64,000 bases of DNA. Source: Leptospirillum sp. GTDB lineage: Bacteria; Nitrospirota; Leptospirillia; Leptospirillales; Leptospirillaceae. The notes below the pieces were generated by a model, which worked only from the letters and a program-made list of their open reading frames with translations, was not told where the DNA came from and did no database searches. Shown here piece by piece: positions 15,979 to 24,994 of this stretch. Within the stretch, counting starts at the first letter, position 1. Each line of letters begins with the position of its first letter. Location of the stretch: positions 124,001-188,000 of the forward strand of contig DAHUYM010000001.1 of NCBI GenBank assembly GCA_027315205.1, in the 5' to 3' direction. A program made the position numbers and the translations under genes.

Positions 15979-17532
15979 ATGGGGCTTGAAAAGATTGCCA
16001 TCATCGACATCGGATCCAATTCCATGCGGCTCGAAATTCTGGCTCGCCGCGGATCCGATTACTGGCTCGTCGAAAAGCAAAAGGAAACGGCCCGAATCTC
16101 TTCCGGGATGTACAATGAATACACAATCACGCCGCAGTCCCTCGAAAGAGCAAAATCCGCCCTTTCGAGCTTCGCTTCCCTGATCGCCTACCATCACGTA
16201 GACCATGTCCGTTGCGTTGCGACAAGCGCCGTTCGTGATGCCAAAAACCAGGCCCAGGTCATCGAATCCCTTTCTTCGCTTTTCCCTTACAAGATCGAGG
16301 TTCTTTCAGGGGACGACGAAGCCTTCTACAGTTTCTTCGGTGTCCGGAACAGCCTGATGTTGGCCGACGGGCTCGTCTTCGACGTCGGTGGCGGAAGCAC
16401 GGAATTGATCCGTGTCTCCGAAGGAAAGATGGAGTCGCTTTGCACACTACCCCTGGGTTCCGTCCGTCTTTCGGAAACGTTTTTCCGTAAAATCGGCTCA
16501 CCGACGATGTCCGAATGGAAGAAACTCGAAAAACACATTGAACGGATCCTATCCGAAGCACCAAACAACATTGTATTGCCAACGAATTGCACGATAGGCG
16601 TGGGAGGAACAGTCCGCCAACTGGCGCGCATTTCCCAGCGGTCTCTGAAATATCCCCTGTATCCGGCCGTCCATCAGTACACGATGGGGAAAAAAGAAGT
16701 CGAGAGAATCACAGCGCTAGTCCGTAATGCCACAGTATCCAACCGCGTGGAATCGATGGGCGTTCCGAAGGACCGGGCCGACATTCTTCCCGCCGGACTC
16801 CTGATCATTTCGAAAATCATGGACTACGTCAGAAGCGATACGCTGGTTGTTTCCCAGCAGGGACTAAGGTACGGACTGTTCATGGAGTATTGCCTGGGCG
16901 GACGGGACCGGATCATCGGCGACCTTTCGCGGGCGACTCTCCGGAGGATCGTCCGGAAGTACAGCCGATTTCGGGATTCCCGAATGCAGAGGAAACTTCT
17001 CCTGACCTTCGGGCTTTCCCTTTTTCCCGAAATATTTTCAGATCGCAGGGCGAGGACACTGCTCTATGCCCTTGGAACTCTGACCATCACTCCCTTGTAC
17101 TATCACCCGGTGACCGATACGGAAAATATCAGTTCGCTTTTCATGGAAGAGGACCTCCAGGGCTTCACCCATCAGGAAAGGATCCTGCTGGGTTTGAGCC
17201 TTATCCGGAGCCGGGAGCTCGTGGAGCAGGAGTTCAAGAAAAACCTGAAACCCTTTATAGACCTTCTTTCTTCCGAAGAAATGAAACGGGTCACCCTCTT
17301 CTCCCGACTCGCACGATTGACCCGGGAAGCCCTTCTTTTCACCCGGGGACGCATCCCGTCCGTCTCTTTCTCCGACCCACACCTCATGATCGCCGATCCG
17401 CCGGATGAGACCGAACACGGATATTCCGAATCCATCCTTGTAAAAACGGTCGAACGCGAGATCGGCAAGGGAAGACCGGTCGTTATTAAGTGGATGAAAA
17501 TTCACAAAAGGGAGGAAAGTGATGGCGCCTGA
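15979..17532 (+). CDS. Ppx/GppA-family phosphatase with C-terminal HD-type domain
   Basis: This 517-residue protein belongs to the exopolyphosphatase/guanosine pentaphosphatase family, which removes terminal phosphates from polyphosphate or pppGpp. The ASKHA phosphate loops are clear: IIDIGSNSMRLEI at the N-terminus and VFDVGGGSTELI near residue 136. The third segment CTIGVGGTVRQLA lies near residue 213. The last about 190 residues are helical, as in the HD-like domain of long Ppx proteins. The start at 15979 has GGAGGGG seven bases upstream; open frame above it covers the promoter. It runs convergently toward two kinase-like genes, 12 bases apart. Confidence 0.9.
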   Translation: MGLEKIAIIDIGSNSMRLEILARRGSDYWLVEKQKETARISSGMYNEYTITPQSLERAKSALSSFASLIAYHHVDHVRCVATSAVRDAKNQAQVIESLSSLFPYKIEVLSGDDEAFYSFFGVRNSLMLADGLVFDVGGGSTELIRVSEGKMESLCTLPLGSVRLSETFFRKIGSPTMSEWKKLEKHIERILSEAPNNIVLPTNCTIGVGGTVRQLARISQRSLKYPLYPAVHQYTMGKKEVERITALVRNATVSNRVESMGVPKDRADILPAGLLIISKIMDYVRSDTLVVSQQGLRYGLFMEYCLGGRDRIIGDLSRATLRRIVRKYSRFRDSRMQRKLLLTFGLSLFPEIFSDRRARTLLYALGTLTITPLYYHPVTDTENISSLFMEEDLQGFTHQERILLGLSLIRSRELVEQEFKKNLKPFIDLLSSEEMKRVTLFSRLARLTREALLFTRGRIPSVSFSDPHLMIADPPDETEHGYSESILVKTVEREIGKGRPVVIKWMKIHKREESDGA

Positions 17533-17544
17533 GGAAGAAGACGA

Positions 17545-18192
17545 TTACTGGATGACCGGATTTACGGCCCGTCGGATGACCTTCTGTGTTTCCTCCACCG
17601 GCCGGGAGCCGTCGAGCGTGAAAAAGCCCAACTCCTTCGCAAGCCCTTCGTACTCCGAAAGAACGCGCGACTGGAAAAGAATATAGGACTCCCTGGGATT
17701 GGGTGACAGTTCCATGTCCATTCCCGCTTCGTAATACTTGATGTCACGCATTTGCGTAATGCGCTCGAAGGCCATGGAAGGGTCGACGCGGAAGAAAAAC
17801 GTGAGGTCGGGCCGGATGGCGAACCGGAAATTGTTCATGAGCCATTCCCTGGGAATTCCCCGGGCGCAGTCACGGGCGATGGAGGTGTAGATATACCTGT
17901 CGGAAAGAACCACCTTTCCTGCGTTCAATGCGGGGATGATTTCGTGCGTGTACCGATAGCTGAAATCCGCCGCATGCAACAGACTGAATGCGTAAGGCGT
18001 CAAAATCTGCTTCTTCTTTGCCTTCCGAATGATGGGCGAAATTTCCTGGCTTGAATTCCAGGCGTTCCGGAGTACCCCGAAACCCTTGAGCCTCAGATAG
18101 TTTTCCAGAAGTTCTATCTGGGTCGATTTGCCCGATCCGTCGATCCCCTCCACCACAATGAGACGTCCTGGGTAGGAATGTCCCTCGTTCAT
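17545..18192 (-). CDS. Thymidylate-kinase-like P-loop protein, downstream copy
   Basis: The 215-residue protein has the P-loop GIDGSGKST (residues 16-24) and a DRY motif (98-100) as in thymidylate kinase. It lacks the dTMP-binding Arg-Glu-Pro-Gly-Gly motif: the equivalent stretch reads RNAWNSSQEI. A YYEAGMD motif at 153-159 is shared with its neighbour. It overlaps the upstream paralogue by ATGA, so the two are made together. True thymidylate kinase activity is doubtful given the missing motif; a nucleotide or phosphate-transfer role connected with the convergent Ppx/GppA is possible. Its stop lies 12 bases from that gene's end. Confidence 0.8.
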   Translation of the reverse strand: MNEGHSYPGRLIVVEGIDGSGKSTQIELLENYLRLKGFGVLRNAWNSSQEISPIIRKAKKKQILTPYAFSLLHAADFSYRYTHEIIPALNAGKVVLSDRYIYTSIARDCARGIPREWLMNNFRFAIRPDLTFFFRVDPSMAFERITQMRDIKYYEAGMDMELSPNPRESYILFQSRVLSEYEGLAKELGFFTLDGSRPVEETQKVIRRAVNPVIQ

Positions 18193-18872
18193 TTTCCTTT
18201 CCTCCTGGCCCGGTTCCTCAGGATCTGGGACAGGGTCTTCCGAAGTCCCTGCTGCTGGACCTGGATCGGCTTCATGGCGTCGACGATCTCGAATTCCTGC
18301 TCAATTGCCATCTGGCGATAGATCTCGATGAGGCGTTTCTGGTAAATGACGAAAGAATCTTTCTTCCTGTTGGCAAGGTTCAGGTCCATTCCGGCTTCAT
18401 AGTAGTCGAAATACCTTTCGTCCCGGGATTTCCACTGGATCCGGCTCAGAAGATCTTCGAAACGCACATCGAGATAGAACGTTCTCACAGGATTCAGGGC
18501 GAAACTGAACATGCGGGCGATCCAGTCTTTGTCGATTCCCCGGATGATCGCCCTGGCAAACACCGTATAGACGTACTGTTCCGCAATCACGACCTTACCT
18601 GCAGCAAGCGCCGGGATGATGACATGTTCGAAACGGTCCACGAAGTCCGCGGCATACAGAAAGCAGAACGTGACGGGATCGAGAGTGTTCCTCTCCTTCA
18701 GTTTCGAAATCGCTTCACGTATCAGGTCCGCCGTATTGCAGGGGGAGATGACAACCCCCTGACCCTTCGACTCGAAATACAGCTTGAGAAGTTCGGCCTG
18801 GGTGGTTTTTCCTGATCCGTCGGTGCCTTCAATGGCAATCAAAGTCCCTGGATATTGGGAGGTTTTTTCCAA
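18189..18872 (-). CDS. Thymidylate-kinase-like P-loop protein, upstream copy with altered DR motif
   Basis: This 227-residue paralogue aligns along its whole length with the next gene. It has a P-loop GTDGSGKTT (16-24), ALAAGKVV before the motif region, and YYEAGMD at 157-163. The essential Asp-Arg of thymidylate kinases is replaced: EQY at 98-100 instead of DRY. It also lacks the Arg-Glu-Pro-Gly-Gly motif. The C-terminus is strongly basic. The TTG start at 18872 has GGAG seven bases upstream. It may be a regulatory or divergent partner of the DRY-containing copy. Paralogy is seen directly; function is unknown. Confidence 0.8.
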   Translation of the reverse strand: MEKTSQYPGTLIAIEGTDGSGKTTQAELLKLYFESKGQGVVISPCNTADLIREAISKLKERNTLDPVTFCFLYAADFVDRFEHVIIPALAAGKVVIAEQYVYTVFARAIIRGIDKDWIARMFSFALNPVRTFYLDVRFEDLLSRIQWKSRDERYFDYYEAGMDLNLANRKKDSFVIYQKRLIEIYRQMAIEQEFEIVDAMKPIQVQQQGLRKTLSQILRNRARRKGK

Positions 18873-19004
18873 ACACAGACTCCATGATTTCGATGAAATA
18901 CCCGGTATTTGTGCCCTTGAAAAGGGTCGGGATTCAGGCGCTCCGAAATCTGACAGAGATCCCGGCCCTTGTCAATAAAGAATCCCGGCTCTTTACTTGC
19001 GTGG

Positions 19005-19529
19005 CTATCGCACCCGGAGACATCCCAATGTCGAGACATGCACTTTCAGGGGATTCTTCGAAATTTCGACCCCGTTCGAACTCCAGATCGAAAAATGGTA
19101 GGACTGGCAGGGTAGAAGGCCATGGACCCTGTAAATGTTCTTGGGCACATCAGCAAGGAGAGTTCCCTCGCGGTAAACCAGGTAATCCGTTGCCTGCTCG
19201 ACCCGGGTCCACTGAAAATAAAACCCGTCGCCCTCCTGAAAAGGGACGACATGAATGAACTTGGGAGGCGGAAGCGAAGAAAGACCGCTCCCTTTCGGAT
19301 TCTGTGCGGAAGGAGAAGATGTCTTGATGTCCGTATTCTTGACCGGTTTTTGCTCGCTTCCCGTTCCGTTCGAAAAGAGGCCTGCCAGCAACCCGTGCGG
19401 ATTGTTCCAGGCCGAGCAACCCCCCGAAAGGCTTCCAAAGACAAGGGCGAACAGAAAACCCTCCCCTAGCCCAATGACTCTTTTTTTAATTATTTTATAA
19501 TTACTTAGATACGACCTGAAATTTGACAA
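19005..19529 (-). CDS. Lipoprotein with fibronectin-III-like domain
   Basis: The chosen TTG at 19529 has AGGAG nine bases upstream and gives 174 residues. A basic N-terminus (NYKIIKKR), a hydrophobic stretch and a lipobox-like SGGC near residue 38 mark a lipoprotein signal. A low-complexity Ser/Pro/Lys linker follows. The C-terminal about 85 residues have a beta pattern, including FYFQWTRVEQATDYLVYR and YHFSIWSSNG, like fibronectin type III domains found in extracellular binding proteins. Function unknown. It is divergent from rpiB; its start overlaps the -35 box of that promoter. The kinase-like pair lies 132 bases downstream. Confidence 0.65.
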   Translation of the reverse strand: MSNFRSYLSNYKIIKKRVIGLGEGFLFALVFGSLSGGCSAWNNPHGLLAGLFSNGTGSEQKPVKNTDIKTSSPSAQNPKGSGLSSLPPPKFIHVVPFQEGDGFYFQWTRVEQATDYLVYREGTLLADVPKNIYRVHGLLPCQSYHFSIWSSNGVEISKNPLKVHVSTLGCLRVR

Positions 19530-19551
19530 TCCGCCCGGCTCCTGACATAAT
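19523..19551 (+). promoter_or_regulatory. Promoter for rpiB-glyA-nrdR-priA
   Basis: TTGACA at 19523-19528 and CATAAT at 19546-19551 are 17 bases apart, near-consensus. Predicted start is near 19558, leaving a leader of about 48 bases before the rpiB ATG at 19606. The -35 box lies on top of the start codon of the divergent lipoprotein gene. Confidence 0.65.
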
Positions 19552-19605
19552 GAGTCATATCTTCTTGACCGAATGATCCGGATCAAACCTCTAGGGTAAA
19601 ACGTC

Positions 19606-20088
19606 ATGAACGAACCCCTTCCCACGCGTCTCGTCATGGGCTCCGACCACGCAGGTCTGGCACTGAAGGATTTTCTCCATGCCAATCTTGCGGATGCGGG
19701 TTATCAGATCACAGATGTCGGAACCCACTCACCAGAATCGGTCGACTACCCGGACTATGCCGCAAAGGTGGCCACCTCACTACACCCCGAGTCGGGAGAA
19801 GTGGGGATCCTCGTGTGCGGAACTGGCATCGGCGTCTGTATTGCGGCCAACAAGTTCCCGGGAATCAGGGCCGCCCTCATTTACAGCGAAGAGACGGCCC
19901 GACTCGCCCGACAACACAATGACGCGAACGTCATCTGCCTTGGTGGTCGCGTCGTACCGCCGAACGAAGCCCTCCAATGGGTTCGCATCTTTCTCAAAAG
20001 CCAGTTCGAAGGGGGACGCCATCAGCGAAGGGTCGACAAGATCTCTGCGCTTGATACCCCGGCCCGTGCGGCTACTTCTTCATCTTAA
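19606..20088 (+). CDS. rpiB: Ribose-5-phosphate isomerase B
   Basis: RpiB interconverts ribose 5-phosphate and ribulose 5-phosphate. The 160-residue protein opens with [12 protein letters not shown] (the Asp-His pair binds the sugar), has the nucleophilic Cys and anion hole in [17 protein letters not shown], and [16 protein letters not shown] typical of the LacAB/RpiB family. The tail beyond about residue 145 is poorly conserved. It is the first gene of a plus-strand group with glyA 26 bases downstream, a frequent rpiB-glyA pairing in bacteria. Confidence 0.94.
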   Translation: MNEPLPTRLVMGSDHAGLALKDFLHANLADAGYQITDVGTHSPESVDYPDYAAKVATSLHPESGEVGILVCGTGIGVCIAANKFPGIRAALIYSEETARLARQHNDANVICLGGRVVPPNEALQWVRIFLKSQFEGGRHQRRVDKISALDTPARAATSSS

Positions 20089-20114
20089 CAGTCTTCCTGA
20101 AAGGATCAAAGCAC

Positions 20115-21359
20115 ATGTCCTGGTTGATGAAAACGGACCCCGAGGTCCATCGGGCCATCAGCGAAGAGGTACAGCGGGAACAGGAAAAACTGATCCTGAT
20201 TGCCTCCGAGAACTATGTGAGCCGTTCGATCCTCGAAGCCGTGGGATCGGTCATGACGAACAAATATGCCGAGGGATATCCGGGCCGAAGGTATTATGCC
20301 GGTTGCGAAGCCGTCGATATCGTCGAAACCCTTGCAATCGACAGGGCAAAAGCGCTCTATGGGGCGGAGCATGCCAACGTGCAACCCCATTCGGGATCCC
20401 AGGCGAACATGTCCGTCTACCTCGCCGCCCTGAAACCAGGGGACACGATTCTCGGAATGGATCTTTCGCACGGAGGACATCTCACCCACGGAAACGCCGT
20501 ATCTTTTTCAGGTCACTACTACAAGGCCGTTTTCTACGGGGTGAGCAGGGAAACCGGCCTGATTGACTATAGGCAGGTCGAAGACCTGGCCCGCCAGCAT
20601 CGTCCCCGGATCCTGATCGCCGGGGCAAGCGCCTACCCGCGAACGATCGACTTCGCCTTTTTCCGTCGCGTGGCCGATGAAGTCGGAGCACTGCTCTTGG
20701 TTGACATGGCCCATTTCGCCGGCCTCGTGGCGACGGGTTTTCACCCGTCCCCGTTTCCCTTTGCGGACTTTGTCACGACTTCGACACACAAAACCCTCAG
20801 GGGACCGCGCGGAGGCATGGCGTTCTGCCGCCAGGAATGGTCAAAAGCTCTCGACAAAGGGGTTTTCCCCATGATGCAGGGCGGTCCTCTCATGCACGTG
20901 ATCGCAGGGAAAGCCGTCATGCTTCGCGAAGCGGCCGACCCGGCGTTCAAGACCTATATCGCCCGCGTTCTGGAAAATGCGAGTACCCTCGCCGAAACCC
21001 TTTCCGCTCACGGATATAACATCCTGACCGGAGGGACCGACAACCACCTCCTCCTGATCGACCTCAGGAACAAAGGGTTGACCGGCAAGGATGCAGAAAG
21101 CTTTCTCTCCCAGGCGGGTATTTATTGTAACAAGAATGCCGTGCCCTTCGACGACAAGCCCCCGACCGTTACGAGCGGAATCCGCCTCGGGACCCCTGCC
21201 GCGACAAGCCGCGGACTGGATGCGTCCGAAATGCGTAAAGTCGCGGAACTGATCCATCGGGTTCTGGAGAGCCGAGGCAAAGAATCCGCGATCCAGGAAG
21301 TGAAAGGGTCCGTTTCCGAACTTTTGAAACGGCACCCGATCTATACCGAACTTGGCTGA
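20115..21359 (+). CDS. glyA: Serine hydroxymethyltransferase
   Basis: GlyA converts serine and tetrahydrofolate to glycine and methylene-tetrahydrofolate, feeding one-carbon metabolism. The 414-residue product has the LIASENYVS segment, [15 protein letters not shown], the LDGSH-like region [12 protein letters not shown], and the PLP Lys in [14 protein letters not shown]. All expected family features are intact. An AAAGGA box precedes the ATG. nrdR follows after 27 bases, joining one-carbon supply with deoxynucleotide control in one transcript. Confidence 0.96.
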   Translation: MSWLMKTDPEVHRAISEEVQREQEKLILIASENYVSRSILEAVGSVMTNKYAEGYPGRRYYAGCEAVDIVETLAIDRAKALYGAEHANVQPHSGSQANMSVYLAALKPGDTILGMDLSHGGHLTHGNAVSFSGHYYKAVFYGVSRETGLIDYRQVEDLARQHRPRILIAGASAYPRTIDFAFFRRVADEVGALLLVDMAHFAGLVATGFHPSPFPFADFVTTSTHKTLRGPRGGMAFCRQEWSKALDKGVFPMMQGGPLMHVIAGKAVMLREAADPAFKTYIARVLENASTLAETLSAHGYNILTGGTDNHLLLIDLRNKGLTGKDAESFLSQAGIYCNKNAVPFDDKPPTVTSGIRLGTPAATSRGLDASEMRKVAELIHRVLESRGKESAIQEVKGSVSELLKRHPIYTELG

Positions 21360-21386
21360 GACCAGTGTGCACCGGGAACCCATCCG

Positions 21387-21860
21387 GTGAAATGTCCCTT
21401 CTGTCACGTCCCCGACACAAAGGTGAGCGATTCCCGACTGACGAAAGACGGTTTCGGGATTCGTCGAAGACGATTTTGCGGCTCCTGCCGACGACGCTTC
21501 ACAACCTATGAATGGGTCCAGGAAACGCTGCCGGTCGTCAAGAAAAAGGACGGCCGGCGCGAACCCTTCGACCGTCGTAAACTTCTAAAGGGACTGACGC
21601 TCGCATGCCAGAAAAGGCCGGTCTCCCAGGAGCAGCTCGAAGAGATCGTTCTGGGCATAGAGCGGTCCCTGATCAATCGAGGCGAACCGGAGGTGGATTC
21701 CCAGGAGATCGGGGAACGGATCATGGAACAGCTCGAGACCCTTGACCGGGTCGCCTATGTCCGATTTGCGTCCGTATACCGGAACTTCCAGGACCCCCAC
21801 CAATTTCTCCTGGAGATCAAACGACTTTTGGAAACCGATGGCTCATCCCCCTCCCCATGA
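21387..21860 (+). CDS. nrdR: Transcriptional repressor of ribonucleotide reductase genes
   Basis: NrdR senses ATP/dATP and represses ribonucleotide reductase operons. The 157-residue protein has the N-terminal zinc ribbon (CPFC at residues 3-6 and CGSC near 31), the RRRRFCGSCRRRFTTYE signature, and an ATP-cone domain beginning with the KKDGRREPFDRRKLLKG segment. It starts with GTG at 21387. Its stop overlaps the priA ATG (ATGA). Its targets, the NrdR boxes of an nrd operon, are not in this window. Confidence 0.95.
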   Translation: MKCPFCHVPDTKVSDSRLTKDGFGIRRRRFCGSCRRRFTTYEWVQETLPVVKKKDGRREPFDRRKLLKGLTLACQKRPVSQEQLEEIVLGIERSLINRGEPEVDSQEIGERIMEQLETLDRVAYVRFASVYRNFQDPHQFLLEIKRLLETDGSSPSP

Positions 21861-23848
21861 TGCTCCTGAATGTCTTGCCCCTGACCGGCCTCCCGGTCCC
21901 CCTCCTGACCTATGAATGGACGAAACCTGATCCTCTCCCCGCCCCCGGGACCCGGCTTATCGTCCCCCTCGGACGAAGAGAGGAAGTCGGCATTCTCTGG
22001 GAAGCCAACGTCTCCCCTCCGCCGGAGCATGTCTCGCTCAAGCCGGTTCGGGAAACCCTCGATCCCTTTCCCGTTCTTCCTCCGGATCTCTTTGGAATCC
22101 TGACCTTCACGTCGTGGTTCTATCGCCTTCCCCTGGGGTTGGTCGCACGCACGGCCCTTCCATCCCATTTTCTCCAACTCAAACCCATTCCCAGAAAATA
22201 CCGTTCCGGGACAAAAACCGGAACATTCCCGTCCGCAGTGGCTGAAAACGGAGAAGCACTCCCGGCTCTTAACACCGACCAGGAGAAGGCTTACTCGGCC
22301 TGGAAAGAATCCCTTTCGGGGGGATCATTCTCTTCATGGGTCCTTCAGGGGGTCACAGGATCTGGAAAAACCCGCTTGTATCAAGAAATGGCAACTGAGA
22401 TCCTCCGTTCGGGAAAACAGGTCCTGGTCCTGACTCCCGAGATCGCGCTTGTTCCGCCGCTCGCATCGGCCTTTTCCAAGATAACCGGAGGCCTTGCGAC
22501 CATCCATAGCAGACTGACACCTTCTCATCGACTTTCGACCTGGCTGTCAATCCTTGAAGGGTCGGTTCCTTTGGTGATCGGTCCGCGGTCTTCGTTCTTC
22601 GCTCCTCTCACACATCTCGGCCTGATCATCGTCGACGAAGAGCAGGATCCCGCCTATCAGGCCTATGAAGGCCTTTCCTTCAACGTAAGAAGCCTGGCCC
22701 TGAAAAGGGCCCAGATGCTGGGAATTCCCGTGGTTCTGGGATCGGCAACCCCTCTGGCTGAATCGGTTCATTACGTCCGAACCGGACGCTATCGCTCCCT
22801 TTCCCTCCCCTCCCGCATTCATGGGCGTCCGCTCCCCCCCATTTCTCTTTCTGAACCTGGCAAAACGGACATATTCCCCCCGGGTCTCATACACGAAATC
22901 GGTTCCAATCTCGCACGCAAAGAACAAACCCTCGTTCTTCTCAACCGGAGAGGGTACGCCCCGGTCCTCCGATGCGTCTCGTGCGGGTATTCCTTGTCCT
23001 GCCGGCAATGTTCGACCCACCTTGTCCTTCACAAAAAACCCGACCGGATCCTGATCTGCCATACCTGCAAAGACCGCTACCCCGCCCCGGTCCGTTGCCC
23101 GCATTGCGGAGGAACCCTTCTGGCGGAGGAAGGTCTCGCCACTCAGAAGATCGAAGAATGGATCAGGAGAACCTTTCCGGACGCCCGGCTCGATCGGCTG
23201 GACCAGGACCATCCGAACCGGAAACCGGATTCGCTTGCGGGATTTCACAGGGGTGAAGGGGATATTCTGATTGGGACCCAGATGATCGCGAAAGGACACG
23301 ATTTCAGGGATGTGACTCTGGGAATCGTCCTCGAGACAGACCGCATGGTCTCAATGCCCGACTACAGGGCCGAAGAACGGGCCTTTCAACTCGTTCTCCA
23401 ATTGGCCGGACGCGTCGGTCGGCATCGAGAGGGGGGACGGGTCTACGTCATCACCCGGGATCCGGACCTTCCGTTCTATCAAAAACTGGTCAGGTACGAC
23501 TGGGAAGGTTTTCTTGACAAGATCCTTGCCGATCGGCGATCCATGGCCTATCCCCCCTTCGGGCGGATCGGCCTCCTCACCGTTTCGGACCGGTCGGAAA
23601 CCCGTCTCCTGGAGGTCCTCAGGACTGTCGGGATTGAAAAAACGACGGTTCGCGGGACGGCCGTCCTGGGTCCGACACCGGCGCCGATTTATCAAGCTCG
23701 CCTGCGTTACCGGTTTCAATATCTGATCAAAAGCCCGTCCGTCGAGGGAATACACGCGGTTCTCGATTCGGCGTTCCGAGCCATGGCTCCATTTAAGGGG
23801 ATTCAGTTGGAATGGTCTGTGGATCCTCCGGATCTCCTGTCATCGTAG
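21857..23848 (+). CDS. priA: Primosomal protein N', replication-restart helicase
   Basis: PriA reloads the replication machinery at stalled forks. The 663-residue protein has an N-terminal DNA-binding region, Walker A GVTGSGKT near residue 168, a DEEQ box in VDEEQDPAYQ, and the helicase C-terminal signatures IGTQMIAKGHDF and LAGRVGR. Between them are paired zinc-binding Cys motifs, including CVSCGYSLSCRQC, CHTC and CPHC. It is somewhat shorter at the N-terminus than E. coli PriA (732). Coupled to nrdR by ATGA; its 3' end overlaps the convergent protease gene by 56 bases. Confidence 0.94.
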   Translation: MMLLNVLPLTGLPVPLLTYEWTKPDPLPAPGTRLIVPLGRREEVGILWEANVSPPPEHVSLKPVRETLDPFPVLPPDLFGILTFTSWFYRLPLGLVARTALPSHFLQLKPIPRKYRSGTKTGTFPSAVAENGEALPALNTDQEKAYSAWKESLSGGSFSSWVLQGVTGSGKTRLYQEMATEILRSGKQVLVLTPEIALVPPLASAFSKITGGLATIHSRLTPSHRLSTWLSILEGSVPLVIGPRSSFFAPLTHLGLIIVDEEQDPAYQAYEGLSFNVRSLALKRAQMLGIPVVLGSATPLAESVHYVRTGRYRSLSLPSRIHGRPLPPISLSEPGKTDIFPPGLIHEIGSNLARKEQTLVLLNRRGYAPVLRCVSCGYSLSCRQCSTHLVLHKKPDRILICHTCKDRYPAPVRCPHCGGTLLAEEGLATQKIEEWIRRTFPDARLDRLDQDHPNRKPDSLAGFHRGEGDILIGTQMIAKGHDFRDVTLGIVLETDRMVSMPDYRAEERAFQLVLQLAGRVGRHREGGRVYVITRDPDLPFYQKLVRYDWEGFLDKILADRRSMAYPPFGRIGLLTVSDRSETRLLEVLRTVGIEKTTVRGTAVLGPTPAPIYQARLRYRFQYLIKSPSVEGIHAVLDSAFRAMAPFKGIQLEWSVDPPDLLSS

Positions 23849-24992
23849 ACTCCCGATCGGCTTCTGGAATGCCCAATGACGTCCTCATCCGAAAACGCTC
23901 GACCACCGCTGCCGGAGAAATCGTCCCGACAAGCCGGCCTTCCTTCAAAACGAACACGATCTTTTCCCGGCGTTCCACCGCATCGAAAAGACGCATGCGG
24001 ACGAACCCGTCGAGTTCTATTTGGATCTTGTTCCTTTGTTCGGGAACAAAAGACGCGATCCTTTGCAATTTCCTCGATTCCGGTCCCGTTTTTTTCAATT
24101 CCTCCCAGGACAGGAAACCGAGGAATGACCCCTGATCGTCGCTGACGGGCAGAAAAGATTGTCCCAATGGATAAAAACCTTTCAGATAGGCATCTTCTAT
24201 GGTGATATCGGGATTCAGAACGAACCGGATCGGGTCGATAAACAGTTCAATCGGCGTATCCTTCAGATATCGGGTCAAGCCGATCCGGGCTTTCCAAACG
24301 ACATTCGTCCTGGCCAGGTGAATACCCAGGAAGATCCCGCCGAAACCGGAGACCATTCCTCCTTTGGCCGCAACGGCCAACGATACGAGCGTCAGGATCC
24401 ATGCGACTCCCAAACCTCCCTGGATCGACCATCGTTCCCGGACAGCAGTTTCCGGACTCCCGTCTCCGAGAAGCACTGTCCCCATATCGAACGGAAGGAA
24501 AGGGAACATGTTCGCCACTGCGAGCAGAAGATTCGTCTGCGCTTCAAAATGAAGGAAAAATGAGGCATTCTCCACGAACGGATTCGGATGCGACGCGAGT
24601 TGGGAGGCGAAATGGAACAAGGGAAACGCCGAGATCAGATTGAAAATAGGTCCGCCCATGCGGACAATGTGATCCCGGGAATCCTTGGATTCGAAGCTCA
24701 TGGCCTCCCGGGGGATTCCACCCCAGATGGTCAGCAGGTTTCCTTCATAGAATCGTCCGGTCATCCACGCGGCGATCTTGTGTCCTCCCTCGTGGATCAG
24801 AACACCCAGAAAATACAGGAGAACGATTACGGTTCCCACCAGACCGTCGAAGAGCACCCCCTGGTCAGGGAAGCGCAGTGGAGCGATCTCGAATGCCCCG
24901 GCCCAAAAAAGGAACATCGACAGGAAAACCCAAGACGTGTCGAACTGAAAACCCGGCATTTCTTTCGAAAAAGACGATCGACGGGTTTTCAT
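23793..24992 (-). CDS. M50-like membrane metalloprotease with CBS domains, atypical motifs
   Basis: A 399-residue protein with about six hydrophobic helices followed by a soluble C-terminal half resembling two CBS modules (about 245-380). The zinc motif HEGGH (residues 67-71) sits in a membrane helix as in site-2 proteases. The second conserved site, normally Asn...Pro...Asp-Gly-Gly, appears as NMFPFLPFDMG (161-171), keeping Asn and Asp but losing one Gly. CBS domains usually bind adenine nucleotides and could gate activity. It follows the flavoprotein gene with a two-base gap. The substrate is unknown, and an inactive homologue cannot be excluded. Confidence 0.78.
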   Translation of the reverse strand: MKTRRSSFSKEMPGFQFDTSWVFLSMFLFWAGAFEIAPLRFPDQGVLFDGLVGTVIVLLYFLGVLIHEGGHKIAAWMTGRFYEGNLLTIWGGIPREAMSFESKDSRDHIVRMGGPIFNLISAFPLFHFASQLASHPNPFVENASFFLHFEAQTNLLLAVANMFPFLPFDMGTVLLGDGSPETAVRERWSIQGGLGVAWILTLVSLAVAAKGGMVSGFGGIFLGIHLARTNVVWKARIGLTRYLKDTPIELFIDPIRFVLNPDITIEDAYLKGFYPLGQSFLPVSDDQGSFLGFLSWEELKKTGPESRKLQRIASFVPEQRNKIQIELDGFVRMRLFDAVERREKIVFVLKEGRLVGTISPAAVVERFRMRTSLGIPEADRESTMTGDPEDPQTIPTESP

Positions 24993-24994
24993 GC

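Noticed and set aside
18970-18975. TTGACA on the minus strand before the kinase-like pair
   Set aside because: The -35 is perfect, but the bases at the right distance (TCAGAT/CAGATT) are a poor -10, so I did not list it as a promoter.
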